NCBI GenBank assembly: GCA_947064765.1
Contig: CAMSWH010000008.1
Span: 1-54,340 of the forward strand
Source of the DNA: an uncultured Clostridium sp.
GTDB taxonomy: Bacteria; Bacillota; Clostridia; TANB77; CAG-508
DNA length: 54,340 nt
Reading direction: 5' to 3'
Under the pieces are notes generated by a model. That model did no database searches, was not told the DNA's origin, and worked only from the letters and a program-made list of their open reading frames with translations. A program made the translations under genes and the position numbers. This document shows, piece after piece, positions 7,662 through 17,334 of this stretch (positions within the stretch are counted from its first letter, which is position 1; each line of letters begins with the position of its first letter).

Positions 7662-8858
7662 ATGAAAATATTAGTTTTAAACTGTGGAAGTTCTTCACTT
7701 AAATTTCAACTTATAAATATGGATACAAATGAAAGAATGGCAAAAGGAAATTTTGAAAGAATAGGTGGAATGAAAACAACACTTAAATTAAATATAAATG
7801 GAAACAAAGAAGAGTTGTTGCATATTGCCAGAGATTATGATGAAGCAATAAGTTTTGTTTTAGAAGTTTTACAAAAGCCAGAATATAATTTAATAAAAAG
7901 TTTAGATGAAATAGGAGCAGTTGGACATAGAATAGTTCATGGTGGAGAAATGTTTAGTGAGTCTGTTATAATAGATGATGAAGTTATCAGTGAAATAGAA
8001 AAATGTATAGATTTAGCACCACTTCATAATCCAGCAGGAGTAGCAGGAATAAAAGCTGCGAGAAATGCATTACCAAATGTTCCAATGGTAGCAGTATTTG
8101 ATACAGCATTTCATCAAACAATGCCAGCAAAAGCATATGTATATCAAATACCATATAGATATTACACAAGTTATAAAATTCGTAAATATGGATTTCATGG
8201 AACAAGTCATAGATATGTAGATCAAAGAGTTGCAGAGCTTATAGGAGAAAATAAAGAAAACTTAAAAGTAATAAATTGTCATTTAGGTCAAGGAGCTTCA
8301 ATATGTGCTATAGATGGTGGAAAATCTGTTGATACAAGTATGGGCTTAACACCACTTGCTGGTATTCCAATGGCAACAAGATGTGGAGATATAGACCCAG
8401 CAATAATTCCATACATTATGAAAAGAGATAATTTAGGACCAGAAGATATAGAAGAAATACTAAATAAACAATCAGGAGCTTGGGGGGTATCTGGAGTATC
8501 ATTAGATTATAAAGATATTGAAGATGGATATAATATGGGAGACCAAAGATCAATTCTTACACTTGAAAGTCAAGCATATAAAATAGCTCAATATATAGGA
8601 CAATATGTAATTTCACTTGGTGGATTAGATGTTTTAACTTTTGCAGGTGGAGTTGGAGAAAATGGAATTGAAACAAGAGAAAGAATTTGCAAATATTTAG
8701 AACCATTTGGAGTAAAATTAGACTTAGAAGCAAATAAAACAAGAGGAAAAGAAAAATGTATTTCTACAGAGGATTCTAAAGTAAAAATATATATAATTCC
8801 AACAAACGAAGAATTAATAATAGCAAAAGATACTTATGAATTAGTGAAGAAAAAATAA
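7662..8858 (+). CDS. ackA: Acetate kinase family protein, copy 3
   Basis: This is the third consecutive acetate kinase homolog (398 residues) with all active-site motifs: LNCGSSSLK, GHRIVHGGE, VFDTAFHQT, YGFHGTSHRY, LTPLAGIPMATRCGD, FAGGVGEN and PTNEELIIAKDT. It is closest to copy 2. A 346 bp gap containing a terminator and a repeat copy separates it from copy 2. AGAAAGGAAAT precedes the start and a strong terminator follows, so it looks independently transcribed. Three intact kinases in a row suggest separate conditions or substrates rather than redundancy, but that is inference. Confidence 0.9.
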   Translation: MKILVLNCGSSSLKFQLINMDTNERMAKGNFERIGGMKTTLKLNINGNKEELLHIARDYDEAISFVLEVLQKPEYNLIKSLDEIGAVGHRIVHGGEMFSESVIIDDEVISEIEKCIDLAPLHNPAGVAGIKAARNALPNVPMVAVFDTAFHQTMPAKAYVYQIPYRYYTSYKIRKYGFHGTSHRYVDQRVAELIGENKENLKVINCHLGQGASICAIDGGKSVDTSMGLTPLAGIPMATRCGDIDPAIIPYIMKRDNLGPEDIEEILNKQSGAWGVSGVSLDYKDIEDGYNMGDQRSILTLESQAYKIAQYIGQYVISLGGLDVLTFAGGVGENGIETRERICKYLEPFGVKLDLEANKTRGKEKCISTEDSKVKIYIIPTNEELIIAKDTYELVKKK

Positions 8859-8910
8859 AATATTGCAGAAGGATTTATATTATAAATATTCAATAGAATT
8901 TCTATACAAG

Positions 8911-8940
8911 GTTACTTTTTTTAATGAAAGTAACTTTTTT
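8911..8940 (+). terminator. Rho-independent terminator after ackA copy 3
   Basis: GTTACTTT at 8911-8918 pairs with AAAGTAAC at 8927-8934, followed by six T at 8935-8940. Confidence 0.88.
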
Positions 8941-8944
8941 AGAT

Positions 8945-8973
8945 TTGAAATTTTACATAAAATATAGTATAAT
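8945..8973 (+). promoter_or_regulatory. Sigma-A promoter for the gene at 9074
   Basis: TTGAAA at 8945-8950 is separated by exactly 17 nt from a perfect TATAAT at 8968-8973. It begins just after the ackA terminator, leaving a 5' leader of about 95 nt before the gene. Confidence 0.75.
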
Positions 8974-9073
8974 AATATTGTAGCGTTTTATGTTTTATGG
9001 TATTGCAAGGAGTATATTAATTAATTTTTTTAGCATTATCATAAATTGTTAAGAAAAGAAAGAGGAAAATCAA

Positions 9074-9658
9074 ATGAAGAAATTTGAAGAAATTTTGACA
9101 AAAAACAACATCAAGCAGCCGTTGTGGGGGAAAAAGAAGTTTGAACAAAGGTGGAATGAAGTTCGGGCTATATACGAACAATGGTGCAAAGAAGTGGAAG
9201 AACTGAATGGCTTAATTGAAGAGCTGGAGAATGATTTACAGAAACGGTGGGATACTGATTTCAGTGAATTTGTAGCATCATTATATCATGTGCCTGAATT
9301 CGTTTTTAGAAATTGTAAGCAGGCGTGTGATATGATTGAAGAGGAGAGAGAGACGGTAAAAGTTAAAAGAATATCACTTTATAATTTACAAAGTGATATT
9401 CAAAGAAAAGCACGTAAAAATTGGGTTGATCAGCTGGTATCAGAGGCGCCAGAGAACTGCAACTTGGTTGTAATCAGAGGAAAATATACTCCAGAAGAGC
9501 TCAATGTGAATGCTTTTGAGCGGAGGATTGCTGAGAAAAAAAGTGCAGCTATCTGTATGATGTTTTCTCCGATATGGATTGCTTTTAATCCACAGGAAAA
9601 ATATAATACGCAATTGTGGATAATGGATAAAAACACCAGCACAGTTGAATATATCTGA
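9074..9658 (+). CDS. Uncharacterised protein of foreign-like composition
   Basis: I do not recognise this 194-residue family. The product is soluble and charged, with a tryptophan-rich, probably helical N-terminal half (residues 1-120, including FEQRWNEVRAIYEQW) and a beta-like C-terminal part (NLVVIRGKYTPEEL to the end). No signal peptide or membrane segment is seen. The codon use differs sharply from neighbours: CAG, CTG, GAG and CGG are common, with three in-frame CGG codons, whereas native genes here use CGG only at frameshift points. The gene has its own promoter and shares a bidirectional terminator with rqcH. It looks like a horizontally acquired single-gene unit. Confidence 0.75.
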   Translation: MKKFEEILTKNNIKQPLWGKKKFEQRWNEVRAIYEQWCKEVEELNGLIEELENDLQKRWDTDFSEFVASLYHVPEFVFRNCKQACDMIEEERETVKVKRISLYNLQSDIQRKARKNWVDQLVSEAPENCNLVVIRGKYTPEELNVNAFERRIAEKKSAAICMMFSPIWIAFNPQEKYNTQLWIMDKNTSTVEYI

Positions 9659-9732
9659 ATACAGCATCTGAATCTTATCTCACGAAATTTGTCTCATATT
9701 TGATTTTAGTCCAAAAAATGTAACAAAAACAT

Positions 9733-9760
9733 AAAATCCCCTTTTGGGGGATTTTGTGTT
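9733..9760. terminator. Bidirectional terminator between converging genes
   Basis: AAAATCCCC at 9733-9741 pairs with GGGGATTTT at 9747-9755. T-rich tails are present on both strands, serving the plus-strand gene ending at 9658 and the minus-strand rqcH ending at 9762. Confidence 0.9.
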
Positions 9761-9761
9761 T

Positions 9762-11474
9762 TTATTTTACAATTATAGTTTTAAAATTGTTATAAATAAC
9801 CATACCAGGTTTTGCTCCAGAAACTTTTTTTACATATCTAGCATAACAATAATCTACTGGTACATTTAAACTGTTAGAAGCTTTACTGTTTTGTTTTGCT
9901 AAAACAGCACATTTATATAAAACATCTTCTGGAATATCGGAAACTTCTAAGTTCTCTTGATTTCTTAAAAGTATATGACTACCATGTATTTTTTGAGTAT
10001 GAAACCATATATCATTTGGGTTTGCAAATTTTAAACTTAGATAATCATTTTGGATATTATTTTTTCCTATATATATTTTAAATTTTCCAATATCAATACT
10101 GTCCAAATCAATTATAGAATCTTTAGCTTTCTTTTTAGGAGTTTTATTTTTTTCTTTTTGAGAAAGAGCTTTTTTAGTGGAAATATTTTCAGCAATTTCT
10201 TCATAAACTTCATTTATATCACTAAGAGTTCTACTATTTCCTAAATTAAATACAATACTTTCAATATAATCTAGTTCTTTTTCCGCTTCCTTTTTTTGCT
10301 CAGATACAATAGAAAGAGCATTTTTTAATTTATTATATTTTTTAAAATATTTTTCAATATTTTTATGTATTGATATACTTTTATCTAAGGGAATAACTGT
10401 AGGCTTATTTTCATTATAGTAGTTATCAACAGTAATTTTCTCAAGGTTTTCATTAGGATTTACTTTATATAAATTGGCTGTTAGAAGTTCACCATATAGT
10501 CTAAAAGTATCCATTTCGTCACATTCTTTAAGTTTAGAATTTATATTTTCAATTTTTTTGTATACTTTCTTTAAAGAAGTAGAAACAATCTTAAGTAAAC
10601 TATTTCTTGAATTTATAAAAACTGAATTTTGCTCTTTATTAAAATAGAAATCATCTAAAAAGAAATTAATACTTAAATTATTTTCGTTATTGTTTTCAGT
10701 ATTTAAAACAAGAGTATAATCTTTATCAGAAATTTGTTTGCAAGAAACGTTAGGAGTTCCCATATTACTAATAATGTTTTTAATATGATTATATATAAGT
10801 TTTAAATCTTCATTAGAATAATCTGTATCTGAAATATTTAAAATTTTTAAATTTTCTTTAATAAAAGGTTTGCTAAAACCAATAAAAGTATTCATAAAAA
10901 ATTTATTTAAAGACTTTTCTTCTTGAGAATTTAAAATATTTTCAAATTCTTCAAAAGATTCTATATTAATAAAACTGATTTTGGTAGTAGGTGTAAAAGT
11001 ATATTCATGAGCAGGTAAAAGTTCTCGGGCTTTATTATCAAAATGTTTTAAAGTATCTATAATAATATTTTTTTCATTTGTTAAAATAATATTACTTTGT
11101 CTACTCATAATTTCTATAAATATTTTTCTTGTTACTAAATCATTTAATTCATTATAAACTTCAAATTTTATTTCTATAGTTCTTTCTAAATCATAATTAG
11201 ATATGCTAATTATTTTTCCTCCAGTTAAATATTTTCTAAGTAACATACAAAAATTGTATGCGTTTTGTGGATTAGGTTTTGAATGAGTAGTCAAACAAAT
11301 TCTACAAAATTCTGGATTAGCACAAAGTTCTAAAGCATAATTTATTCCATTATTATAAAGACCTAAAATAATTTCATTTTTTGTAGGTTCAAATACTTTA
11401 TTTACTTTTGCTCCAATAAGTGAAGTTTCAAGTTCAGAAATAACAGATTTTGTAATAAAACCGTCAAATGCCAT
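9762..11474 (-). CDS. rqcH: Ribosome quality-control protein RqcH (NFACT family, FbpA-like)
   Basis: The 570-residue product has the NFACT-N domain at the start (MAFDGFITKSVISELE, GAKVNKVFEP), a central coiled-coil region, and the NFACT-R domain at the end (KFANPNDIWFHTQKIHGSHILLRN). The family (bacterial Rqc2 homolog, often called fibronectin-binding protein A) binds stalled 50S subunits and recruits tRNA-Ala to add alanine tails that mark nascent chains for degradation. At the position where relatives often have a DR pair this protein reads LERTIEI, so the aspartate appears to be glutamate. AAGGAG precedes the ATG at 11472-11474. It is divergent from pgi. A stalled-ribosome rescue factor is of interest in a genome with apparent CGG decoding trouble. 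Confidence 0.88.
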   Translation of the reverse strand: MAFDGFITKSVISELETSLIGAKVNKVFEPTKNEIILGLYNNGINYALELCANPEFCRICLTTHSKPNPQNAYNFCMLLRKYLTGGKIISISNYDLERTIEIKFEVYNELNDLVTRKIFIEIMSRQSNIILTNEKNIIIDTLKHFDNKARELLPAHEYTFTPTTKISFINIESFEEFENILNSQEEKSLNKFFMNTFIGFSKPFIKENLKILNISDTDYSNEDLKLIYNHIKNIISNMGTPNVSCKQISDKDYTLVLNTENNNENNLSINFFLDDFYFNKEQNSVFINSRNSLLKIVSTSLKKVYKKIENINSKLKECDEMDTFRLYGELLTANLYKVNPNENLEKITVDNYYNENKPTVIPLDKSISIHKNIEKYFKKYNKLKNALSIVSEQKKEAEKELDYIESIVFNLGNSRTLSDINEVYEEIAENISTKKALSQKEKNKTPKKKAKDSIIDLDSIDIGKFKIYIGKNNIQNDYLSLKFANPNDIWFHTQKIHGSHILLRNQENLEVSDIPEDVLYKCAVLAKQNSKASNSLNVPVDYCYARYVKKVSGAKPGMVIYNNFKTIIVK

Positions 11475-11549
11475 ATATAATCTCCTTTTATTTTATTAAA
11501 AAACACTTAATATAATATAGCTTTAATTATAAAAAGTCAATTAAAAAAT

Positions 11550-11630
11550 GATAGACACGGTAGACATGGAGACATAGTTTTAGACAACAACAATGTCCCC
11601 ATGTCTAAACAACAACCTACCATGTCTATC
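11550..11630. repeat. Long nested inverted repeat (REP/MITE-like) between rqcH and pgi
   Basis: GATAGACACGGTAG at 11550-11563 pairs with CTACCATGTCTATC at 11617-11630 (one C/A mismatch or wobble). Inside it, TAGACATGGAGACAT at 11561-11575 pairs with ATGTCCCCATGTCTA at 11593-11607 with one mismatch. It lies between divergent genes, where a terminator would have no purpose. The motif TAGACATGGGGAC resembles the arms at 48305, TAGACATTGGGAC. Confidence 0.7.
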
Positions 11631-11670
11631 AAAAAAATATATAAAAATATGTACAAAAAATTTTTTATTA

Positions 11671-11679
11671 TGATATAAT
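11671..11679 (+). promoter_or_regulatory. Extended -10 promoter element for pgi
   Basis: TGATATAAT at 11671-11679 is a perfect extended -10 element about 80 nt upstream of pgi. No good -35 is seen at the expected position (GTACAA at 11651). Confidence 0.55.
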
Positions 11680-11760
11680 CTTTTAGAAAATTAAAAATAT
11701 AATATATATGTTATAAATTGAGGTTTGAGATAAACTTCTAAAAGAAAGGAAATGTTTAAT

Positions 11761-13062
11761 ATGATTAAATTTAATTATGAAAATTCAAGTATAAACGACA
11801 ATGTAATTAATGAATTTAGTAGCGAGGTAGCTGAAATTCATGAAAAACTACATGAAAAAGCAAGTGACGAGAAAGAATTTTTAGGATGGATTGAGCTTCC
11901 TACAAATTATGATAAAGAAGAATTTGAAAGAATAAAAAAAGCAGCAAAGAAAATTCAAAATGATTCAGATGTGCTTGTTGTTATAGGAATAGGTGGTTCT
12001 TATTTAGGAGCAAGAGCTGTTATAGAATCATTAACACATAGCTTCTATAATTCTATGCCAGAAGAAAAAAGAAAAATGCCACAAATTGTATATGCGGGAA
12101 ATAATTTAAGTCCAGTTTATATGAACGATTTATTAGATTTTATTAGTGATAAAGACGTATCTATAAATGTTATTTCAAAATCAGGAACTACAACAGAACC
12201 AGCAATAGCATTTAGAATTTTTAGAGAAGTACTAGAAACAAAATATGGTGTAAATGAGGCAAGAAAAAGAATATATGTAACTACAGATAAACAAAAAGGA
12301 GCATTAAAAACTTTAGCAAATGAAGAAAAATATGAAACTTTTGTTATTCCAGATAATGTAGGAGGAAGATTCTCAGTTCTTACAGCAGTAGGATTATTAC
12401 CAATCGCAACTGCTGGAATTGATATTGATAAATTAATGAATGGAGCAAAGCTTGCACAAGATAAATATTCAGATTCTAATTTAAAATATAATGATTGTTA
12501 TAAATATGCAGTAGCAAGAAATTTATTATATAGATCAGGAAAAACAATAGAAATATTAGCAAATTATGAACCAAAACTTCACTATATGACAGAATGGTGG
12601 AAACAACTTTATGGGGAAAGTGAAGGAAAAGATTTAAAAGGAATATTCCCAGCAGGAGTTGATTTAACAACAGACTTACATTCAATGGGTCAATATATTC
12701 AAGATGGAAGAAGAGATTTAATGGAAACAGTACTTAAAATAAAAACAAATTCTTCTGAAATAACAATCCAATCAGATGATCAAAATTTAGATGGATTAAA
12801 TTATTTAGCAGGAAAAGATTTAGGGTATGTTAATGGAAAGGCTATGGAAGGAACAGTACTTGCACATGTTAGTGGTAATGTACCAAACTTTATGATAGAA
12901 ATAGAAAAATTAAATGAAGAAAATTTAGGAGAATTAATATATTTCTTTGAAAAAGCATGTGCAATGTCAGGTTCACTTTTAGGCGTAAATCCATTTAATC
13001 AACCAGGAGTGGAAGAATATAAGAAAAACATGTTTAAATTATTAGAAAAACCAGGTTATTAA
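11761..13062 (+). CDS. pgi: Glucose-6-phosphate isomerase
   Basis: This glycolytic enzyme interconverts glucose 6-phosphate and fructose 6-phosphate. It shows the sugar-phosphate isomerase motifs [23 protein letters not shown], the catalytic region [21 protein letters not shown], and the C-terminal [16 protein letters not shown] with the conserved lysine. The size is the short bacterial form (433 residues from this start). ATG 11761 is preferred over ATG 11752 because AAAGGA at 11745-11750 is 10 nt from it, while 11752 begins almost on top of the ribosome binding site. Confidence 0.95.
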   Translation: MIKFNYENSSINDNVINEFSSEVAEIHEKLHEKASDEKEFLGWIELPTNYDKEEFERIKKAAKKIQNDSDVLVVIGIGGSYLGARAVIESLTHSFYNSMPEEKRKMPQIVYAGNNLSPVYMNDLLDFISDKDVSINVISKSGTTTEPAIAFRIFREVLETKYGVNEARKRIYVTTDKQKGALKTLANEEKYETFVIPDNVGGRFSVLTAVGLLPIATAGIDIDKLMNGAKLAQDKYSDSNLKYNDCYKYAVARNLLYRSGKTIEILANYEPKLHYMTEWWKQLYGESEGKDLKGIFPAGVDLTTDLHSMGQYIQDGRRDLMETVLKIKTNSSEITIQSDDQNLDGLNYLAGKDLGYVNGKAMEGTVLAHVSGNVPNFMIEIEKLNEENLGELIYFFEKACAMSGSLLGVNPFNQPGVEEYKKNMFKLLEKPGY

Positions 13063-13113
13063 TAAATATGTAAAAATAACAAAATTAAGAAAAGGTGACA
13101 GAATTTTTAGAAA

Positions 13114-16100
13114 ATGAAAAAAGCTTTATTTAAAGATAGTATAAAACAAATTAAAAAAACTAATAAAAGGTTTATCTCTATATTACTTATGGCATTTATG
13201 GGGGTAGGCTTTTTTGCGGGTGTAAGGGCTACAAGTCCAGATATGAAAGTAACATTAGATACATATTTAGATAAGTACAATGTATATGATATAAATGTTG
13301 TTTCTACATTAGGACTTACAGATGATGATGTTAATGCTATTTCAAAAGTAGATGGAGTAGAAAAAGCTTTTGGAACATATAGTGAAGATGTATTTGTTAC
13401 AGTAGATGAAGAAGAAGTAGTAGTAAAAGCATATGCTATAGAAGATGATATTAATAAATTAGAACTTATAGAAGGAAGTCTGCCACAAAACGAAGATGAA
13501 TGTGTTATTGAATCTATTATGAAACAAGGAATTAATTTAGGAGACTATATAGAAATTAGGGAAAACCTATCAGAAGATGAAGATAGCTCTTTTAAAACTA
13601 CAAGATTAAAAGTAGTGGGTATAGTAAAAAGCCCTTTATACATATCAAGAGATAGAGGGACGACAACACTAGGTTCAGGAAAAGTTACATATTATATGTA
13701 TATGAATAAAAATAATATTGTATCTGATATATATACACGGAATAGATATTATTGTAAAAGAAAGTAAGAATTATAATGCAATAAGTGATGAATATGATGA
13801 ATTAATATCAAAAGTAGAAAATAATATAGAAGTAATAAAAGAAGAAAGACAAAATGCGAGACATAATGAATTAATAGAAAAAGCAAATCAAAAATTAAAT
13901 GATGCACAAGCTGAGTTTGATGAGCAAAAAGCAGATGGAGAAAAAAAGATACAAGATGCAGAAAAAGAAATTGCAGATGGAAAAAATGATATAAAAAAAG
14001 GTGAAAAAGAACTTCAAGATGCAGAGAAGGAATTAGCAGAGGGAAGAAGTCAAGCTGAAGTAGAATTTGCAAATGCTGAAGCTCAAATATCTGCTGCAGA
14101 AACACAGCTTGCAATAGCTCAAACAGAAATAAATGATGGAAATGCATTATTATCTGCAAAAAAACAAGAAGCTGAAGCTGGAATAACTCAGATACAAACA
14201 GGAATAAATACATTGAACTCTAAAATTAGCGAGTTACAAGAAAATAAATCATTAGTAGAAAATGTATTATCTACAATTAGTAAAGTAAATGAGACTTTAG
14301 CAATGTTAAATGCAACACTTTTAGAGTATGAACGAGAATTGGCAAATGCTACAGGTGATACAACTGAACTTATATCAGCAATAGAATATGTAAAAACTCA
14401 AATAGCGAATATGAATGCACAAAAACAAGAATTAGAAAACTATGGAATGACAACCGAAAAATTAGATCAAATAAATGCAGGAATTTTAGAATGCCAAAAT
14501 CAAAAAGCAATATTAGAAGAACAATTAAATCAAATTCAGAAAGAGTTAAATGAAGCTGAAAATAAATTATTATCAGGACAAAATCAAATAGCTATAGGAT
14601 ATCAAGAACTTGCGTCATCCAAAGCAACACTTGAACAAAAAAGAAATGAGACAGCACAAAAATTGGCTGATGTTGAAAAAGAAATTAGTAAAGGTAAGAA
14701 AGAAATACAAGATGCTAAAAAAGAAATTGAAGATGGAGAAAAAGAATTAGCAGATAAAAAACAAGAATTTAATGATAAGATAGCAGAAGCAGAAGCAAAG
14801 CTTATAGATGCAAGAGAAAAAGTAAATGATATAGAAAATGCTAAATGGTATATTTTTGATAGAAGTGATAATTCTGGTTTTAATAGTTATTCTCAAGATA
14901 CAGGAAATGTAGAAAAATTAGGTAAGGTTTTTCCAATAGTATTTTTTATAATAGCAACATTAATAAGTTTAACAACAATGTCTAGAATGGTTGAAGAGGA
15001 AAGAGTACAAATAGGAACACTAAAAGCACTAGGATATAATAAAATACAGATAATGTCTAAGTATATTATCTATTCTTTACTTGCCTCATTAGTTGGTGGA
15101 ATATTAGGAGCTATATTTGGACTTGAATTTTTCCCAAGAGTAATAATATCAATGTACCAGATGATGTATGATATATCTGAAATGGTAATAGAACTTAATA
15201 GCTATTATATGGCAATGGGAGTTGTAATAATGTCTGTATGTATTGTTGGAGCAACAATATATACAGCAAATAAAGAATTGAAAAGCACACCTGCTGAAAT
15301 GATGAGACCAAAAGCACCAAAAGCTGGAAAAAGAGTATTAATTGAAAAGATACCATTTATTTGGAATAGATTTAATTTTACGCAAAAAGTTACAGCAAGA
15401 AATATGTTTAGATATAAGAAAAGATTTCTAATGACAGTAATAGGAATATGTGGTTGTACAGCATTAATAGTTGCAGGATTTGGATTAAAAGATTCAATTT
15501 CTAAGATAATGGATTATCAATATATAGACATTTATAATTACGATATGCTTATAGGGTTGAAAAATACATTAACAAAAGAAGAAATTAGTACTTTAAAAAA
15601 TAGTTTAGAGAATGAACAAGTAATAGAAAGTTGTACAGAAATTTATTTAACTTCTGATGATATAAAACATGGAGATTTGGAGGAAGAAGCACAAATACTA
15701 GTAGTAGATAATCAAGAAGATTTAGATAAAGTTATAAGATTAAAAGATATAAAAACAGCTGAAAAGCTAAGTTTAAATGATAATCAAGTAATAATAACAG
15801 ATAAATTGTCTCAATTAATAAATGTAAAAGTTGGAGATGAAATTATATTAAGTAATTCCAATGAAAATGAATATAAAGTAAAAGTTGGAGGTATAACAGA
15901 ACATTATATATCACACTATGTTTATATGACAAAAGCTATGTATGAGAATTTATTTAATGAAGAAGCGTCTACTAATGTGTTGCTAACAAAATATATAGAT
16001 AAAATAGATGAAAATAAAGAATATGAATTATCAGAAAAAATCTTAAAAGATTCTAAAATTGCATCAATAACTTTAACAAGCTATCTTATACAAATAATGG

Positions 16101-16519
16101 ATGATACTTTAAGTGCAATGAATTTAGTTGTATATGTATTAATAGTATCAGCAGGTGTTTTAGCATTTATAGTTCTTTATAATTTATCTAATATAAATAT
16201 AAGTGAAAGAATTAGAGAACTTGCAACAATAAAAGTTTTAGGATTTTATGATAAAGAAGTATATGATTATGTAACAAGGGAAATTATTGTATTAACAGCA
16301 ATAGGAATTGTATTTGGACTAATATTTGGATATATTTTAAATTCGTTTATATTAGGAACTTGTGAAATAGGAATACTAAGATTTAGAAGAATAATTTTAC
16401 CACAAAGTTATTTATATGCATGTATAATAACAATCATATTTACATTTATAGTTAATTTTATAACATATTTTTCACTAAAGAAAGTAGATATGATAGAGTC
16501 CTTAAAAAGTGTAGAGTAA
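13114..16519 (+). CDS. Large FtsX-type ABC transporter permease with coiled-coil insert; apparent +1 frameshift at CGGA
   Basis: Two frames join to make one protein of about 1134 residues: 13114-13737, then 13739-16519. The N-terminal part has a first membrane helix (about 20-40) and a MacB-like periplasmic domain. After the junction comes an extracytoplasmic coiled coil of several hundred residues, rich in Lys, Glu and Gln (KKGEKELQDAEKELAEG). A block of three helices beginning VFPIVFFIIATLISL contains the FtsX signature (TLKALGYNK). A second FtsX domain follows, ending TIKVLGFYDKEV. Such double-FtsX permeases work with a LolD/MacB-type ATPase in lipid or peptide export or cell-envelope functions; no ATPase gene is adjacent. 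Without the frame change, translation would stop eight codons after CGG (codon 209). Protein sequence on both sides is intact, so this is not a decayed gene. Confidence 0.8.
13735..13741 (+). other. +1 recoding site ACA-CGGA in the FtsX permease
   Basis: Frame 0 reads ACA (13735-13737) then CGG (13738-13740). Skipping C13738 and reading GGA (13739-13741) restores the downstream frame (GIDIIVKES). The in-frame stop for unshifted reading is eight codons later. The same CGGA sequence occurs at the three other frame changes in this window. Confidence 0.7.
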
Positions 16520-16656
16520 TATTTTATTAGTATAGTACAAAAATCTTTAGGTGTGAATTTGATAGTATTAAAGAGAAAAAGAAAGAGAAAAAGAGAAAAA
16601 ATGATTTTTGACAAAAGTAAAATGCTTTTTCATTTTAAAAGAAGTTAGCAGAAGAT
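16520..16656. other. Gene-free leader with a polypurine run
   Basis: After the permease stop the sequence is AT-rich and includes a strand-biased run of only A and G at 16569-16601. A TTGACA at 16608-16613 is present but lacks a good -10 at the right distance. No terminator or gene is visible here. Confidence 0.4.
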
Positions 16657-16685
16657 TTGCTTAAAAAATATCAAACTGATATAAT
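16657..16685 (+). promoter_or_regulatory. Strong promoter for the candidate structured RNA
   Basis: TTGCTT at 16657-16662 is 17 nt from an extended -10 TGATATAAT, with TATAAT at 16680-16685. The predicted start is near 16691-16693, where the GC-richer, foldable stretch begins, and no ORF begins for 640 nt downstream. Confidence 0.7.
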
Positions 16686-16690
16686 ATATC

Positions 16691-17260
16691 GCATTGGTGC
16701 ATTATTCTAGTGTATCACTCCTGTTATGAGGGTGGGCCTAAAAATCTACTAGAAAGTATTATCAGTCGAAGTTTTTTAAGTGTCTGCGCATTACGCCCAG
16801 TTTTGCGTGGCCTTGAAAAGTAAAGATTTTAGGATAATCTGTAATGGCATATAGATGATTCCTGATTTCGTTGAGACTTATTCATATGAATAGGTAAACC
16901 TATGTAGCGCAATCTGTTATGTAGTGGTAATGACTGTCTTGAGTGATAACTGGGGATTAATCGTTTAAATATAATTAAAATATAGGCCATATTTTTTTTA
17001 TATTTGATTATGAAACTTTTGTTGCAAAAGAGACTAATAGCAGGCAAGGATACTCAAAGAAAATTTCTAGAGTGTTTGCTTAAATTGATAAGCAGGGGAA
17101 TTTAAGGATTAAGGTACGGATTTAAGTGGTGATCTGGCGACATCTTATGATGGATATTTTTCTTAAACGGAAACGGCTTTTTAGTAATGAAAAGTGAAAA
17201 ATAGAGAAAATCTGCTAGACCTAAACCGTAAAGTTTACTTAAATTCCTACCAATTATAAA
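16691..17260 (+). ncRNA. Candidate large structured non-coding RNA (~570 nt)
   Basis: The stretch has no credible ORF, is richer in G and C than its surroundings and has its own promoter. Helices seen by eye: CCTAAAA-ATCT (16738-16748) with AGATTTTAGG (16824-16833); inside it TTTTTTAAG (16772-16780) with CTTGAAAAG (16812-16820); CTTTTG (17016-17021) with CAAAAG (17025-17030); GGAATTTAAG (17097-17106) with CTTAAATTCC (17238-17247); nested inside that, TACGGATTTAAG (17115-17126) with CTAAACCGTA (17221-17230); and CATC-TTAT-GATG near 17141. The nested closing helices argue for a defined 3' domain. It lacks the RNase P GAGGAAAGTC signature and tmRNA or SRP signatures. Length and host type recall large bacterial RNAs such as ROOL or GOLLD, but I do not recognise it by sequence. 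Confidence 0.6.
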
Positions 17261-17334
17261 AATAAAGAGATAAAATAAATCATATATATTAAATATGTAG
17301 AAAATAAAAGGAGAATTAATTACAAGATAAGTTT

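Noticed and set aside
13749..14213. Long minus-strand ORF within the coiled-coil region of the permease
   Set aside because: It is a Leu/Phe/His-rich mirror of Lys/Glu/Gln-repeat codons, with no ribosome binding site.
16725..16740. T-box antiterminator-like GAGGGTGGGCC
   Set aside because: It lacks the required AGGGTGGNACCGCG sequence, and the next gene is not an aminoacyl-tRNA synthetase or amino-acid gene.
16829..17047. Minus-strand ORF inside the candidate RNA
   Set aside because: It has no ribosome binding site or recognisable composition, and lies across predicted helices on the other strand.
16691..17260. RNase P RNA, tmRNA or SRP RNA in the gene-free block
   Set aside because: The RNase P GAGGAAAGTC core, tmRNA resume tag and CCA-end acceptor, and the SRP tetraloop core were looked for and not found.
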